A stretch of DNA of 64,000 nt from Edaphobacter flagellatus (GCF_025264665.1 NZ_CP073697.1:1178001-1242000), one strand, 5' to 3'; positions 36,531 to 45,623 are shown, numbered from the stretch's first letter. The notes: generated by a model from the letters alone, not told the origin. Translations and numbers: made by a program.

Positions 36531-38054
36531 TTAGTCGCCTGCCATCACATCCGTGATGCCATACTCCTTCAGCTTGCGATAAAGCGTCGTCTTCCCGATC
36601 CCCAGCAGACGCGCCGCCAGCAGCTTGTCGCCTTTCAACTGCCGGATCGTCCCCAGAATCGCCTGCTTCTCCATCTCGGCAATCGAAACAATCGGCCCTT
36701 CACCCTCCTCGATCGTCGCATGCTGCATCACAGCAGGCGTCGACGAAGCGTGCTGATGCATTCTGAAGTCCTGCAGCTGCGTCGGCAGATCGCCCATATG
36801 CAACACCGGCCCGCTTGAAAGCGCACATGCGCGTTCGATCGCATTCTCCAGCTCTCGCACATTGCCCGGCCAGTCGTACTCCTGCATCACGCGCAGCGAC
36901 TCATCCGAAAACGTGCGTGCCACTCCCGTCTCCTTCTCCATCCGAGCCAGAAAATACATCGCCAGCAGCAAAATATCTCCTCTGCGCTCTCGCAGCGGAG
37001 GAATCTTCAAATTCACCACATTCAGACGGAAGAAGAGGTCCTTGCGAAACTTCCCCTGCTCCACCATCGCCGCCAGGTCACGATTCGTTGCCGCCAGCAC
37101 ACGCGCCGAAATCGGCCGCGACTGCGTCGACCCCACCGGCCGCACTTCCTTCTCCTGCAATGCGCGCAGCAGCTTCGCCTGTAGATCCAGTGGCAGCTCA
37201 CCGATCTCATCCAGAAACACCGTGCCTCCGTCGGCTGCTGCCAGCAGTCCCTCCTTCGCACGGTCCGCGCCCGTAAACGCGCCCTTCACATGGCCAAACA
37301 ATTCGCTCTCGATCAGGCTCGGCACCAGCGCGCCACAGTCCACCGCAACAAACGGTTTCGCTGCATTCGGTCCATTCGAATGGATCGACCGCGCCACCAG
37401 CTCCTTGCCCGTCCCGCTCTCTCCCAGAATCATCACCGGATGCGTCGAGAACGCCACCTTCGACAGAATGCGATACAGCTTCTCCATCTCAGGCGACTTG
37501 CCAATCAAGCCCTCGGCGCTCTGCTGCGACCGCAGCCTCTCGCGCAGCAAACGACTCTCGCGATCAAAGTGCATCCGCTGCCCCGCGCGCTCGATCACGG
37601 TCGTCAGCTCTTCCAGCGCAAACGGCTTCGTCAGGTAATCGCGCGCGCCAATCCGCATCGCCTCCACGGCCGACGCAACAGTGGCAAACGCCGTCATCAC
37701 CACCACCGCCATCTCCGGATACAGTGTCTTCACCTGCTCCAGCAGGGCAAGCCCACCGCCATCCGGCAGCTTCAAATCCAGCAGCAGCACATCCATCTTC
37801 TGGTGACGCAAGATCTCTCTTGCGCGCGCCAGACTGTCAGCACCCACCACGGCGCAGCCCATTCCTTCTGCAATCGCACAGCAGGCCTTGCGCACCGCAT
37901 TGTCGTCATCCACCACAAGCACGTGCAGCGCGGGATCCATGCCCTGCTGCTTTGCGGCTCCATCCCCGGCTACATCCAACGGCGACAGCCCAACCAGAAC
38001 TCCCGATGGCCCAGCGGCTCCACTTCTCTGCATGACTTCGTTCATCGGTTTCAT
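36531..38054 (-). CDS. NtrC-family sigma-54-dependent response regulator
   Basis: A 507-residue transcription activator. N-terminal receiver domain at about 43-155 with the acidic pair VVDDD and the phospho-acceptor in DVLLLDLKLPDGGG, and the KPF lysine. Central AAA+ domain at about 185-420: Walker A GESGTGKE, the sigma-54-contacting GAFTGA loop, Walker B GGTVFLDEIGEL. C-terminal Fis-type helix-turn-helix (LLAARLLGIGKTTLYRKLKEYG). It drives sigma-54 promoters when phosphorylated. No histidine kinase gene is nearby, so it is an orphan here. The start is uncertain: ATG at 38054 or one at 38114. Confidence 0.93.
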   Translation of the reverse strand: MKPMNEVMQRSGAAGPSGVLVGLSPLDVAGDGAAKQQGMDPALHVLVVDDDNAVRKACCAIAEGMGCAVVGADSLARAREILRHQKMDVLLLDLKLPDGGGLALLEQVKTLYPEMAVVVMTAFATVASAVEAMRIGARDYLTKPFALEELTTVIERAGQRMHFDRESRLLRERLRSQQSAEGLIGKSPEMEKLYRILSKVAFSTHPVMILGESGTGKELVARSIHSNGPNAAKPFVAVDCGALVPSLIESELFGHVKGAFTGADRAKEGLLAAADGGTVFLDEIGELPLDLQAKLLRALQEKEVRPVGSTQSRPISARVLAATNRDLAAMVEQGKFRKDLFFRLNVVNLKIPPLRERRGDILLLAMYFLARMEKETGVARTFSDESLRVMQEYDWPGNVRELENAIERACALSSGPVLHMGDLPTQLQDFRMHQHASSTPAVMQHATIEEGEGPIVSIAEMEKQAILGTIRQLKGDKLLAARLLGIGKTTLYRKLKEYGITDVMAGD

Positions 38055-38769
38055 ACCTCTCTTCTCATTCGTTTGCGTGCCGGTCTTTGCCGGCCTTCCA
38101 TAAACGGTCAGCATGCGATCCACCTTGCCGTGCTGGTACACACCGGCAATGGCTCCGCACTCACTGCCAGACTTCGCAGTGACAGCCCACCTTTATGCAA
38201 TCCGTCGAGAACAGCCTTTATGGCCGCATAGAGACTCTGCGCCGCAGACACACAGGAAGCGTCCACGCGCAAACCGCAAACGATCACAGAATGCGTGAGA
38301 GAGACCAGCCAGCCTCTTCTCCACATCCCAACCAACATCTCTACCAAGGCAGTACTGCTCAGCAACGCCTGCATCAATCCAACTCCAAGCCGCTTACTTT
38401 TCTCTACACGCGGCTGCACTTACGTAATCACGCGAAGTGCCAAACTGGAACTCTCATCGCTCGAGATGCCCTAACTGCTTGAACATCAAGAAGCAACAAC
38501 GAGGGTTACCTGTGGTTACCTAAAGACAACCACGATACTTCATTTTGAGCAATTCCCAAAAAGGAACAGTTCACCTCACCGATACGTGCTTCATTCCCAA
38601 AATCACCCGAAAAACCAGCCTTCCCATAGAAATTCCCAAAACGGGAGCGTCCTGATTTGGGAAGCAGAAAAACCTCCTGCCTCCCACCCATCCTGTTCAA
38701 AACTTTTGCCTCCTTCCCCCTTGACGCCTCCGCCGAACAGGCCTAACCTCATCTCAGCTAGGCGAACAA
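38055..38769. other. 715-base intergenic region with clustered short repeats
   Basis: No convincing gene between the divergent NtrC-type regulator and the radical SAM gene. Two repeat sets stand out. GGTTACCT occurs twice, 10 bp apart (38504-38511 and 38514-38521). ATTCCCAAAA occurs three times (38552-38561, 38593-38602, 38632-38641; steps of 41 and 39 bp, about four helical turns), with an imperfect TTCCCATA at 38621 and an inverted TTGGGAA near 38657. This looks like an operator region for one of the flanking genes. No sigma-54 promoter (TGGCAC-N5-TTGC) was found. Confidence 0.5.
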
Positions 38770-39954
38770 ATGGCGAAAATAAACACCACAGCTTCTCCAC
38801 TCCTCCCCATCCTCGGACAGCCCTCCGAGCCGCCTCGGACAGGCATCGCCCGCCTCGCTTTCGAAGCGACTCACGCCGACTCCGGCCATCTCATCGAGTT
38901 CCGCGCCCTCAACGTCCGCAGCATCCTCAACCGCTCCACCTCCAGGCGCCTCACCTGGCTTGCCTGGAGCATCAATCCCTACCGCGGCTGCGAGTTCGCC
39001 TGCCGTTATTGCTACGCCCGCTACACCCACGAGTTCATGGCTCCCGCCCCTGGCACTCCTGCGCCCAGCGGGCCCGACTTCCACAATCCCCTCACCTTCG
39101 AGCGCCTCATCTTCCTCAAGCAGAACGCCGCCTGGCTGCTCGAGCAGGAGTTGCGACGCCATCACCCCTCCGACCAGATCGCAATCGGCACCGCTACCGA
39201 CCCCTGGCAACCCATCGAGCGCCGCGCCCGTATCACCCGCAGCCTGCTTGAGGTCTTCGCCACGCGCTCCGGCCTCCGCATCGGCATCGTCACCAAATCG
39301 CGCCTCATCCTCCGCGACACCGACCTGCTGCGCGAGATCGCACGACGCAATCACCTCGTCGTACACATCACCATCACCACCCCGGATGCTGAGCTCGCAC
39401 GCCTGCTTGAGCCGCGCGCCCCACGTCCCGACCTGCGTCTCGATACCGTACGCCGCCTCCGTCAGGCGGGAATCGTCACCGGAATTCTCTGCTCCCCGCT
39501 GCTTCCTGGCATCACCGACACCGAGGTTGCCATCGACCGCATGGCAGCACTCGCCGCCCAGGCCAATGCCAGCTTCTTCGCCGCCAATCCACTCTTTCTC
39601 AAGCCGTGCTCCCGCCCTACCTACCTGAGCTTCGTCCGGGAGCACTTCCCGGCGCTCGTCGCCGACTACGAGCGCCGGTTCGCCCACAACGACTTCGCCA
39701 CCAAACCCTATGCACAACAGCTCGCCCGTCTGGTCGAACAGGCACGCCAGCGCCACGGTCTCAACCGCCGTTGGCGCGATGCCGAGGAACCCCGCGAATC
39801 GACCGTCAACAATGCCACGGCCGAGGAGCTCAACTTCGAACAGTCCCTGCCAACCGATCCGCGTCCGCTCGCCCCGCAGCGAGAGCAGCCATCCTCACGC
39901 AAACGACCTGCGGCCTCAACCCCAGCCGCAGAACAGCAACGGCTCTTCGCCTGA
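38770..39954 (+). CDS. Radical SAM protein (spore photoproduct lyase-like family)
   Basis: A 394-residue enzyme with the radical SAM cluster motif C-x3-C-x2-C at about residues 74-81 (NPYRGCEFACRYCYAR), followed by the family's TATDPWQPIERR and IVTKSRLILRDTDLL segments. This is the SplB-like group, common in Actinobacteria and Acidobacteria, whose reaction is mostly unknown; some are linked to DNA repair. The C-terminal tail (from about 340) is Arg/Ala/Pro-rich and ends AEQQRLFA. A diverged copy of the DNA for this tail occurs at 40535-40608. The ATG at 38770 gives the full family length. Confidence 0.87.
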   Translation: MAKINTTASPLLPILGQPSEPPRTGIARLAFEATHADSGHLIEFRALNVRSILNRSTSRRLTWLAWSINPYRGCEFACRYCYARYTHEFMAPAPGTPAPSGPDFHNPLTFERLIFLKQNAAWLLEQELRRHHPSDQIAIGTATDPWQPIERRARITRSLLEVFATRSGLRIGIVTKSRLILRDTDLLREIARRNHLVVHITITTPDAELARLLEPRAPRPDLRLDTVRRLRQAGIVTGILCSPLLPGITDTEVAIDRMAALAAQANASFFAANPLFLKPCSRPTYLSFVREHFPALVADYERRFAHNDFATKPYAQQLARLVEQARQRHGLNRRWRDAEEPRESTVNNATAEELNFEQSLPTDPRPLAPQREQPSSRKRPAASTPAAEQQRLFA

Positions 39955-40015
39955 CCATCCTGTTTCTGCATGCAGGAGTCAACAGCAGGGAGGGCCAATC
40001 GAAGCGTTGCTGGGC

Positions 40016-40504
40016 TCAATGCGTCTTGTCCATCCAGACGTCCCACGTCAGCGGCCCGATCTGCTCGTCATCGAATGCGTGTCCAGCCATCTTCAGAGCC
40101 AGCTTGATCTGCCCATGGTGATATCCCTCATGCCAGATCATGTGCTCCAGGAACAGCAGAGGATGGTCGTAGTGGACCTTCATCGCCTTCCCCGACCGCA
40201 CCATGCTCCCCACCGCTTCGCGCACCGCCTGGGCACTCGCCTCCAGCTCACCGGCCATCTGCTCTGTACTCAGTCCATCCGCCCATTCACGCTCCGGCAC
40301 CGATCGCGCAAACTCCGGCGCGTCTTCGTAGAGGAAGACCAGCCGCACATAGTGCATATGCGTAAACATCTGCGACACCGTTGGGCTTCCCGCCATCACG
40401 CGCGCCGCAAGCCCATCCTCCGGCACCGCACGCAGCAGGTTCACAAGAATCCGATTGTTCCTGTCCCATGCATCCAGCACCACGTCCAACAGGTCCGATC
40501 CCAT
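40016..40504 (-). CDS. DinB-family protein
   Basis: A 162-residue four-helix-bundle protein of the DinB/YfiT metalloenzyme superfamily. The three metal-binding His are visible: one in FTHMHYVRLVF at about residue 50 and two in WHEGYHHGQIKLAL at about 128-133. The helices are long and amphipathic (LLDVVLDAWDRNNRILVNLL). Members bind Ni, Zn or Fe; some are thiol transferases using bacillithiol or mycothiol, others damage-inducible with unknown role. The gene lies on the minus strand between the radical SAM gene and a duplicate of its 3' end, suggesting it arrived by insertion. Confidence 0.87.
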   Translation of the reverse strand: MGSDLLDVVLDAWDRNNRILVNLLRAVPEDGLAARVMAGSPTVSQMFTHMHYVRLVFLYEDAPEFARSVPEREWADGLSTEQMAGELEASAQAVREAVGSMVRSGKAMKVHYDHPLLFLEHMIWHEGYHHGQIKLALKMAGHAFDDEQIGPLTWDVWMDKTH

Positions 40505-40534
40505 CTTTGGCCGCCCTCCACGCAGAGTTTAGTG

Positions 40535-40608
40535 CACCATTCCCGCTCGACAAAAAACGCACCGCGGCCTCAACCCCACGCGCCGGCAAGCAAAGCCTCT
40601 TCGCCTGA
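40535..40608 (+). pseudogene. Duplicated 3' end of the radical SAM gene
   Basis: The translation KKRTAASTPRAGKQSLFA followed by TGA closely matches the end of the radical SAM protein, RKRPAASTPAAEQQRLFA, in DNA as well as protein (shared GCGGCCTCAACCCCA and CTCTTCGCCTGA). No start or upstream gene body is present. The remnant lies just beyond the start of the minus-strand DinB gene. It is either the relic of a tandem duplication into which DinB was inserted, or a partial copy made on insertion. Confidence 0.65.
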
Positions 40609-40627
40609 GTGCCAACCTGCAATTCCG

Positions 40628-40857
40628 CTGTCAAGCCCCTGTGCCCCTTCTGAAAAGCTCTAATCTCATCGCAACCAAAACAAAATAAGTGCCTTAGAGA
40701 ACAGAAAGAATCTTCAATCAAAGTGCCGATCAGTTTGGCTCCATTCGCTAAAATAGAAATAAGCTTGAAAAACAAAGAAGGCCGGACTTTTTAGAGTCCG
40801 GCCTATCCCTTTTGAAATGAATATTTTGATACTTAAGTCTCATGAATGCAATATTTT
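40628..40857 (+). repeat. Intergenic module, copy 3 (in the 505-972 gap of this region)
   Basis: The 468 bases between the DinB and rplK genes hold, in order: the radical SAM scrap, CTGTCAAGCCCC at 40628, GTGCCGATC at 40723-40731, exactly 17 bp, the -10-like TAAAAT at 40749-40754, an A-rich stretch, a GC hairpin at 40780-40803, AATATTTT at 40820-40827, ACTTAA at 40831-40836 and AATATTTT at 40850-40857. Spacings 17, 11 and 30 bp equal those of copy 1. No reading frame with a ribosome site is present. Confidence 0.6.
40780..40803. terminator. Hairpin inside module copy 3
   Basis: GGCCGGACT pairs with AGTCCGGCC (9 bp, loop TTTTAG). Followed by TATCCCTTTT, a weak T tail. It stands where copy 2 has its terminator, 25 bases after the -10-like box. 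Confidence 0.65.
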
Positions 40858-40900
40858 AGCGTCCAAAAATCGCGCATCTCATTGCATCCAAAAGACATAA

Positions 40901-40931
40901 GCCCAAGCTACCCCGGGGGGGTAGCTTGGGC
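40901..40931. terminator. Strong hairpin after rplK
   Basis: A 14-bp perfect stem GCCCAAGCTACCCC (40901-40914) with GGGGTAGCTTGGGC (40918-40931), three-base loop, 42 bases after the rplK stop. On the minus strand it is followed by TTATGTCTTTT. It marks the end of the tuf-to-rplK cluster. Confidence 0.8.
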
Positions 40932-40972
40932 CTGAAAGGAACTTCGGTGAATCCTGGATCCAGAGATCCGGT

Positions 40973-41410
40973 TTAGGCAACAACCTCGATGCCCATCGAG
41001 CGCGCCGTACCGCGGATCGTCTTCGCCGCAGCTTCAACCGTGGTTGCGTTCATGTCCGGCATCTTCTGCTTGGCGATCTCGAGAACCTGCTTCTCGGTGA
41101 CCTTGCCCTTCTTGTCCTTGTTCGGTGTGCCCGAACCCTTCTCGATGCCGGCAGCCTTCAGCAGCAGAACCGGAGCCGGAGGTGTCTTGGTGATGAAGCT
41201 GAACGTACGGTCTGCATAAACCGAGATCACGACCGGGATCGTCAGCCCGGCCAGAGCCGGGTCCTTGCCCGTGCGGTCGTTGAACTGCTTGCAGAACTCC
41301 ATAATGTTGACCTGCGCCTGACCGAGCGCGGGACCAACCGGCGGTGCAGGCGTTGCCTTGCCGGCCACAATCTGCAGTTTGACGTATCCAGTAATCTTCT
41401 TCGGTGCCAT
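40973..41410 (-). CDS. rplK: 50S ribosomal protein L11
   Basis: Binds the GTPase-associated centre of 23S rRNA. The 145-residue protein is full length: [27 protein letters not shown], then [12 protein letters not shown] and the C-terminal RNA-binding domain ([30 protein letters not shown]). GAGGA is seven bases before the ATG. It follows nusG as usual, but rplA (L1), which nearly always comes next, is not here; a strong hairpin follows instead. Confidence 0.97.
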   Translation of the reverse strand: MAPKKITGYVKLQIVAGKATPAPPVGPALGQAQVNIMEFCKQFNDRTGKDPALAGLTIPVVISVYADRTFSFITKTPPAPVLLLKAAGIEKGSGTPNKDKKGKVTEKQVLEIAKQKMPDMNATTVEAAAKTIRGTARSMGIEVVA

Positions 41411-41508
41411 CGGGTATTCCTCTTACGCTTCCTGCGGCGGCCTCACGGCCAGCTCGCTAAAAATTTGAACTTCCACTTCCAGGCCACGCCAAAGACGCAG
41501 CCTCAAAC

Positions 41509-42132
41509 CTATTCGGTGACCTTGTCCACCTTCGAGAACTCGATCTCGACCGGAGTCGAACGACCGAAGATGCTGACCATCACCTTGAGCGTCTGCTTGT
41601 CTTCGTTGATCTCGTCGACCGCGCCCGTAAAGTTCGCAAACGGCCCTTCGTTGATGCGGACCTGCTCGCCCTTGTCGAACTTGATCTTGAGCGTCGGCTT
41701 CTCCTTCGACACATCCGAGCGGAACAGGATCGAGCTGACTTCCTGCTCAGACAAAGCAACCGGATTGTCGCCCGTGCCAAGAAAGCCCGTGACGCGCGGC
41801 GTGTTCTTGATCACATGCCACAGATCATTGTCGAGATCCATTTCGATCAGCACATAACCGGGAAGAAAGACCCGCTCGATCGTGTACTTCTTGCCGTTGC
41901 GAAGCTCCGTTACCGGCTCCGTCGGAATCATGATCCGGCCAATCTTGTTCTGCAGGCCGAAGGCGGCAATGCGGCTCTCCAGCGACTCCCGCACCTTGCG
42001 CTCAAAGCCGGAGTAAGCGTGGATGATGTACCACTTGAAGTTCTCATTGACCGGAGGCGCGAGCTGCTCTGCCGCCTGCTCTGAGGCTGCCTCAGCCGTC
42101 TGCTCTACCGGATTCTGTTGCTCTTCCGCCAT
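41509..42132 (-). CDS. nusG: Transcription antitermination/elongation factor NusG
   Basis: Binds RNA polymerase and promotes processive transcription and coupling to ribosomes. The 207-residue protein has an acidic Gln/Glu-rich N-terminal extension (about 25 residues), the NGN domain (KWYIIHAYSGFERKVRESLE, then VFLPGYVLIEMDLDND, TPRVTGFLG) and the KOW domain (KGEQVRINEGPFANFTGAVDEI). The ATG at 42132 has AAGG seven bases upstream; an ATG seven codons earlier is possible. It lies between secE and rplK in the conserved order. Confidence 0.96.
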   Translation of the reverse strand: MAEEQQNPVEQTAEAASEQAAEQLAPPVNENFKWYIIHAYSGFERKVRESLESRIAAFGLQNKIGRIMIPTEPVTELRNGKKYTIERVFLPGYVLIEMDLDNDLWHVIKNTPRVTGFLGTGDNPVALSEQEVSSILFRSDVSKEKPTLKIKFDKGEQVRINEGPFANFTGAVDEINEDKQTLKVMVSIFGRSTPVEIEFSKVDKVTE

Positions 42133-42187
42133 GGTTGTGCCTTCTTCACGCATCGTTTGCTTCCCGATACTGCTGATCTTGTCTCTA

Positions 42188-42448
42188 CTACTTCGCCGCC
42201 ACACGCAGAACGTATTCCACCGCGCGTCCAATGAGGTTATCCACCAGCCAGAAGTACGCTGCGAAGATAAAAACCGTGACGATCACGACTGTCGTGGTCG
42301 CCTGCACCTCGGCGCGCGACGGCGACACCACTTTGCGCATCTCGCTGCGCACATCCCGCAGGAAACTCATGGTGCGCTCGGGAAAAGACTTCAACTGCTG
42401 CATCCCGGTATTCGTCTGCTGTTCCGCTACCGCTACTGTCTTGGCCAT
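42188..42448 (-). CDS. secE: Preprotein translocase subunit SecE
   Basis: Clamps SecY in the inner-membrane Sec translocon. The 86-residue protein has the single-segment form: an amphipathic helix (ERTMSFLRDVRSEMRKVVSPSR) and one C-terminal membrane span (TTTVVIVTVFIFAAYFWLVD). AGGCGG lies four bases before the ATG at 42448; a GTG 16 codons earlier is less likely. It is 55 bases upstream of nusG and directly downstream of tRNA-Trp, as in many bacteria. Confidence 0.93.
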   Translation of the reverse strand: MAKTVAVAEQQTNTGMQQLKSFPERTMSFLRDVRSEMRKVVSPSRAEVQATTTVVIVTVFIFAAYFWLVDNLIGRAVEYVLRVAAK

Positions 42449-42524
42449 AACGCCGCCTTGTGAATCTTCGTTTACTGCTTCTGTTGGTACCGCCACTTCA
42501 GAAGATTTCCGACTCTGAAGAGGA

Positions 42525-42600
42525 TGGCGGGGGAGCTCGGATTCGAACCGAGAAGTTCGGTTTTGGAGACCGACAGTTTAACCGTTGAGCTTACTCCCCC
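42525..42600 (-). tRNA. tRNA-Trp (anticodon CCA)
   Basis: Read on the minus strand: acceptor GGGGGAG/CTCCCCC, anticodon stem TCGGT/ACCGA with loop CTCCAAA (anticodon CCA), T arm TCGGTTCGAATCCGA, discriminator G, and an encoded CCA. It sits between rpmG and secE, the classic position. Confidence 0.95.
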
Positions 42601-42659
42601 AGGAGTGGCTATTCCGTCCAAAGCATGGGCGCGAAGCGCTTCCGCCTGGACGGCTAGTC

Positions 42660-42809
42660 CTACTTCGTCTCTTTGTGATCCGTGTGTTTGCGGCAGGTAT
42701 TGCAGAACTTCGAGAACTCAAGACGGCCAGTTGTGGTCTTCTTGTTCTTCGTGGTGGAATAGTTCCGGTTCTTGCACTCCGGGCACTGGAGGGTGATGAT
42801 CTCGCGCAT
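42660..42809 (-). CDS. rpmG: 50S ribosomal protein L33
   Basis: A 49-residue ribosomal protein. The translation begins [20 protein letters not shown] and ends KHTDHKETK. Two CxxC pairs (CPEC and CNTC) make it the zinc-binding form, which suggests no zinc-starvation replacement of this copy. AAGGAG is nine bases before the ATG at 42809. The gene is short and easily missed; its place between tuf and tRNA-Trp is the standard one. Confidence 0.95.
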   Translation of the reverse strand: MREIITLQCPECKNRNYSTTKNKKTTTGRLEFSKFCNTCRKHTDHKETK

Positions 42810-43030
42810 TGTTGTCGTCTCCTTCTAACGTGGCCAGCCACTTCGACTGGCAAGCAGCTTGTCACATGGAAGGAAAACTCCGCCCACCTGACACGCCGCA
42901 ACGCAGGGGATGTGGTCCCTGCAACCAAAATCCTGAGTTGTGTTACCTGAGGACGAAGCGGTCAGGCCACGCCTTCGCCTCGTACTATTATCCACGAAAG
43001 CATGGGTTAAAGAAAGCCTTGCTCGAGTAA

Positions 43031-43068
43031 AAATCAGGCGGCAACCGGTAACGGGCACCGCCTGATTT
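43031..43068 (-). terminator. Second terminator in the tuf-rpmG gap
   Basis: AAATCAGGCGG (43031-43041) pairs with CCGCCTGATTT (43058-43068), with a T run on the minus-strand side. It lies 87 bases after the tuf terminator. Between them is a promoter-like TTGACC-N17-GAATAG (43129 to 43101, minus strand). The rest of the 435-base gap (42810-43244) shows no gene. Confidence 0.7.
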
Positions 43069-43155
43069 CATGACGGTTCAAGACCGAGACTCCACTGCCT
43101 CTATTCGCTTCTCAAAATGGCACGGTCAACAGCAATCCGACCGCCCCGGGAACAC

Positions 43156-43183
43156 AAAAAAGCGGCGAGCCGAAGCTCGCCGC
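43156..43183 (-). terminator. Terminator of tuf
   Basis: Minus strand: GCGGCGAGC pairs with GCTCGCCGC (9 bp, loop TTCG), followed by TTTTTT. It is 62 bases after the tuf stop, a textbook intrinsic terminator. Confidence 0.92.
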
Positions 43184-43244
43184 CTTGATTTATTTCGCAT
43201 TCGGCAAGAATCCGCGCGAAGCGCGTTCCCACCGTCCGCTCTCG

Positions 43245-44432
<1,188 letters not shown>

Positions 44433-44454
44433 TGCTCTCTCCGTCTGGTGTTTG

Positions 44455-44470
44455 GCCGGCATATGCCGGC
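44455..44470. promoter_or_regulatory. Palindrome in the tuf leader
   Basis: A perfect 16-base palindrome GCCGGCATATGCCGGC, 23-38 bases upstream of the tuf start. It could be an operator or fold as a small hairpin near the ribosome site. No known family is claimed. Confidence 0.4.
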
Positions 44471-44504
44471 GGTTCAAGTAATAACTTCAAATGTGTGTGA
44501 GATC

Positions 44505-44822
44505 TCAGTAATACGCGTACAACCGGAAGAACTGCTTCCTCAACTCCGGTGCGACCTTCTCGAGGCTGGCCAGATAGAACTCTCTGATCTGCCCCTGATC
44601 GCCATCCGGAAGCCGCTTGTATTCTCCAGCGGTCTGCGGTCCGAGAAGACCCTTCCCGAGAACATCCTCAAACTCGCGAATACGGGCTCGCCGCCGCTCC
44701 AGCGACTGAAGAAAGCCGCGAACTTTTTCGGCCGAAAACGACGTCTCGATCGCTGTCTTTACCGCACCGAAGGCCTGGGGATCAGCGATCGGAAGTATCG
44801 GCTGCTCTTTCAACGTGCTCAA
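44505..44822 (-). CDS. Small protein of unknown function between tRNA-Gly and tuf
   Basis: A 105-residue charged, mostly helical cytosolic protein (KVRGFLQSLERRRARIREFE, then GQIREFYLASLEKVAPELRKQFF). No family recognised. The TTG at 44822 lies six bases after GGAG; a TTG one codon earlier is possible. It starts only 32 bases after tRNA-Gly and ends 72 bases before tuf, so it must be transcribed with them. Protein genes at this place in a tRNA-tuf cluster are unusual. Confidence 0.68.
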   Translation of the reverse strand: MSTLKEQPILPIADPQAFGAVKTAIETSFSAEKVRGFLQSLERRRARIREFEDVLGKGLLGPQTAGEYKRLPDGDQGQIREFYLASLEKVAPELRKQFFRLYAYY

Positions 44823-44853
44823 CAAAATCTCCTGCGTACTGCCTTCACAATTC

Positions 44854-44928
44854 TGGAGCGGGAGACGGGAATCGAACCCGCGACCAACAGCTTGGAAGGC
44901 TGTGACTCTACCACTGAGTTACTCCCGC
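44854..44928 (-). tRNA. tRNA-Gly (anticodon TCC)
   Basis: Minus strand: acceptor GCGGGAG/CTCCCGC, D arm with AACTCAGTGGTAGAGT, anticodon loop CTTCCAA (TCC), T arm GGGTTCGATTCCC, discriminator T, encoded CCA. Confidence 0.95.
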
Positions 44929-44941
44929 CTGCTACGAAACC

Positions 44942-45016
<75 letters not shown>

Positions 45017-45072
45017 CTGCCTACAGAACCTGAGCAAAAACCAGACTCTGCTAAAACTCCAACCTTACAATC

Positions 45073-45246
45073 CTATCGCGAGCGCAACCAGCCAAGCGTT
45101 ACGCGAAAGGCAAAAAATCCAAGCAGGAGCCACGTCAGCGAACGAAACCTGCCTGGCTCCATCGTTTGCCAGGCAAGGACCGCTAAAACTCCGAGAACAG
45201 CCAGCGCGATTGCCATACGCCCGCTACCGGCAGGACTCAGATCCAC
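45073..45246 (-). CDS. Possible small membrane protein between tRNA genes
   Basis: About 57 residues with two hydrophobic segments (MAIALAVLGVLAVLAWQ and FRSLTWLLLGFFAFRVTLGW) joined by a short basic loop. No family recognised. The GTG at 45246 has GGAG five to six bases upstream; a TTG at 45267 would add seven residues. It sits inside the tRNA cluster on the same strand. The membrane pattern and ribosome site support it, but it is short. Confidence 0.5.
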   Translation of the reverse strand: MDLSPAGSGRMAIALAVLGVLAVLAWQTMEPGRFRSLTWLLLGFFAFRVTLGWLRSR

Positions 45247-45281
45247 TTGCGCTCCCACATCCTTCAATTACCGCAAACCTA

Positions 45282-45368
45282 TGGTGCACAGGGGAGGATT
45301 CGAACCTCCGTACGTCATTGACGGGCAGATTTACAGTCTGCTGCCATTAACCACTCGGCCACCTGTGC
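45282..45368 (-). tRNA. tRNA-Tyr (anticodon GTA)
   Basis: Minus strand, class II tRNA of 87 nt: acceptor GCACAGG/CCTGTGC, anticodon loop CTGTAAA (GTA), a long variable arm (CCCGTCAATGACG), T arm GGAGGTTCGAATCCTCC, discriminator A, encoded CCA. Confidence 0.95.
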
Positions 45369-45547
45369 ACATCCTGCAAACCCGCTCATCGAACAGCATC
45401 CGGCTTCAACTCTCACACCAAAACCTCGATCTCTCTTGCCGCGATCGAGCGGGTTTTCATTGTTGAAGAAAGTCTCCGGAGGCCTGCGCGACCAGAACGG
45501 CCTGGCAGTACTACCAAATCCAAACTCTTCCTCGGCTGTAAGAAATC

Positions 45548-45623
45548 TGGAGCTGGCGAAGGGACTTGAACCCCCGACCCTCTGATTACAAATCAGATGC
45601 TCTACCAGCTGAGCTACGCCAGC
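45548..45623 (-). tRNA. tRNA-Thr (anticodon TGT)
   Basis: Minus strand: acceptor GCTGGCG/CGCCAGC, D arm GCTCAGCTGGTAGAGC, anticodon stem TCTGA/TCAGA with loop TTTGTAA (TGT), T arm GGGGTTCAAGTCCC, encoded CCA. First tRNA of the cluster after the promoter. Confidence 0.95.

Noticed and set aside
38108..38419. A 103-codon minus-strand reading frame upstream of the NtrC-type regulator
   Set aside because: No clear ribosome site, unlike composition (Cys- and Trp-rich without domain), GTG start in doubt; treated as non-coding.
38430..38460. A sigma-54 promoter (TGGCAC) near the regulator gene
   Set aside because: TGGCAC exists on the minus strand but the TTGC element at the proper distance does not.
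42524..42796. Open frames running through the tRNA genes (for example 42524-42796 and 44815-45033)
   Set aside because: These translate tRNA sequence and are a known source of false protein calls.
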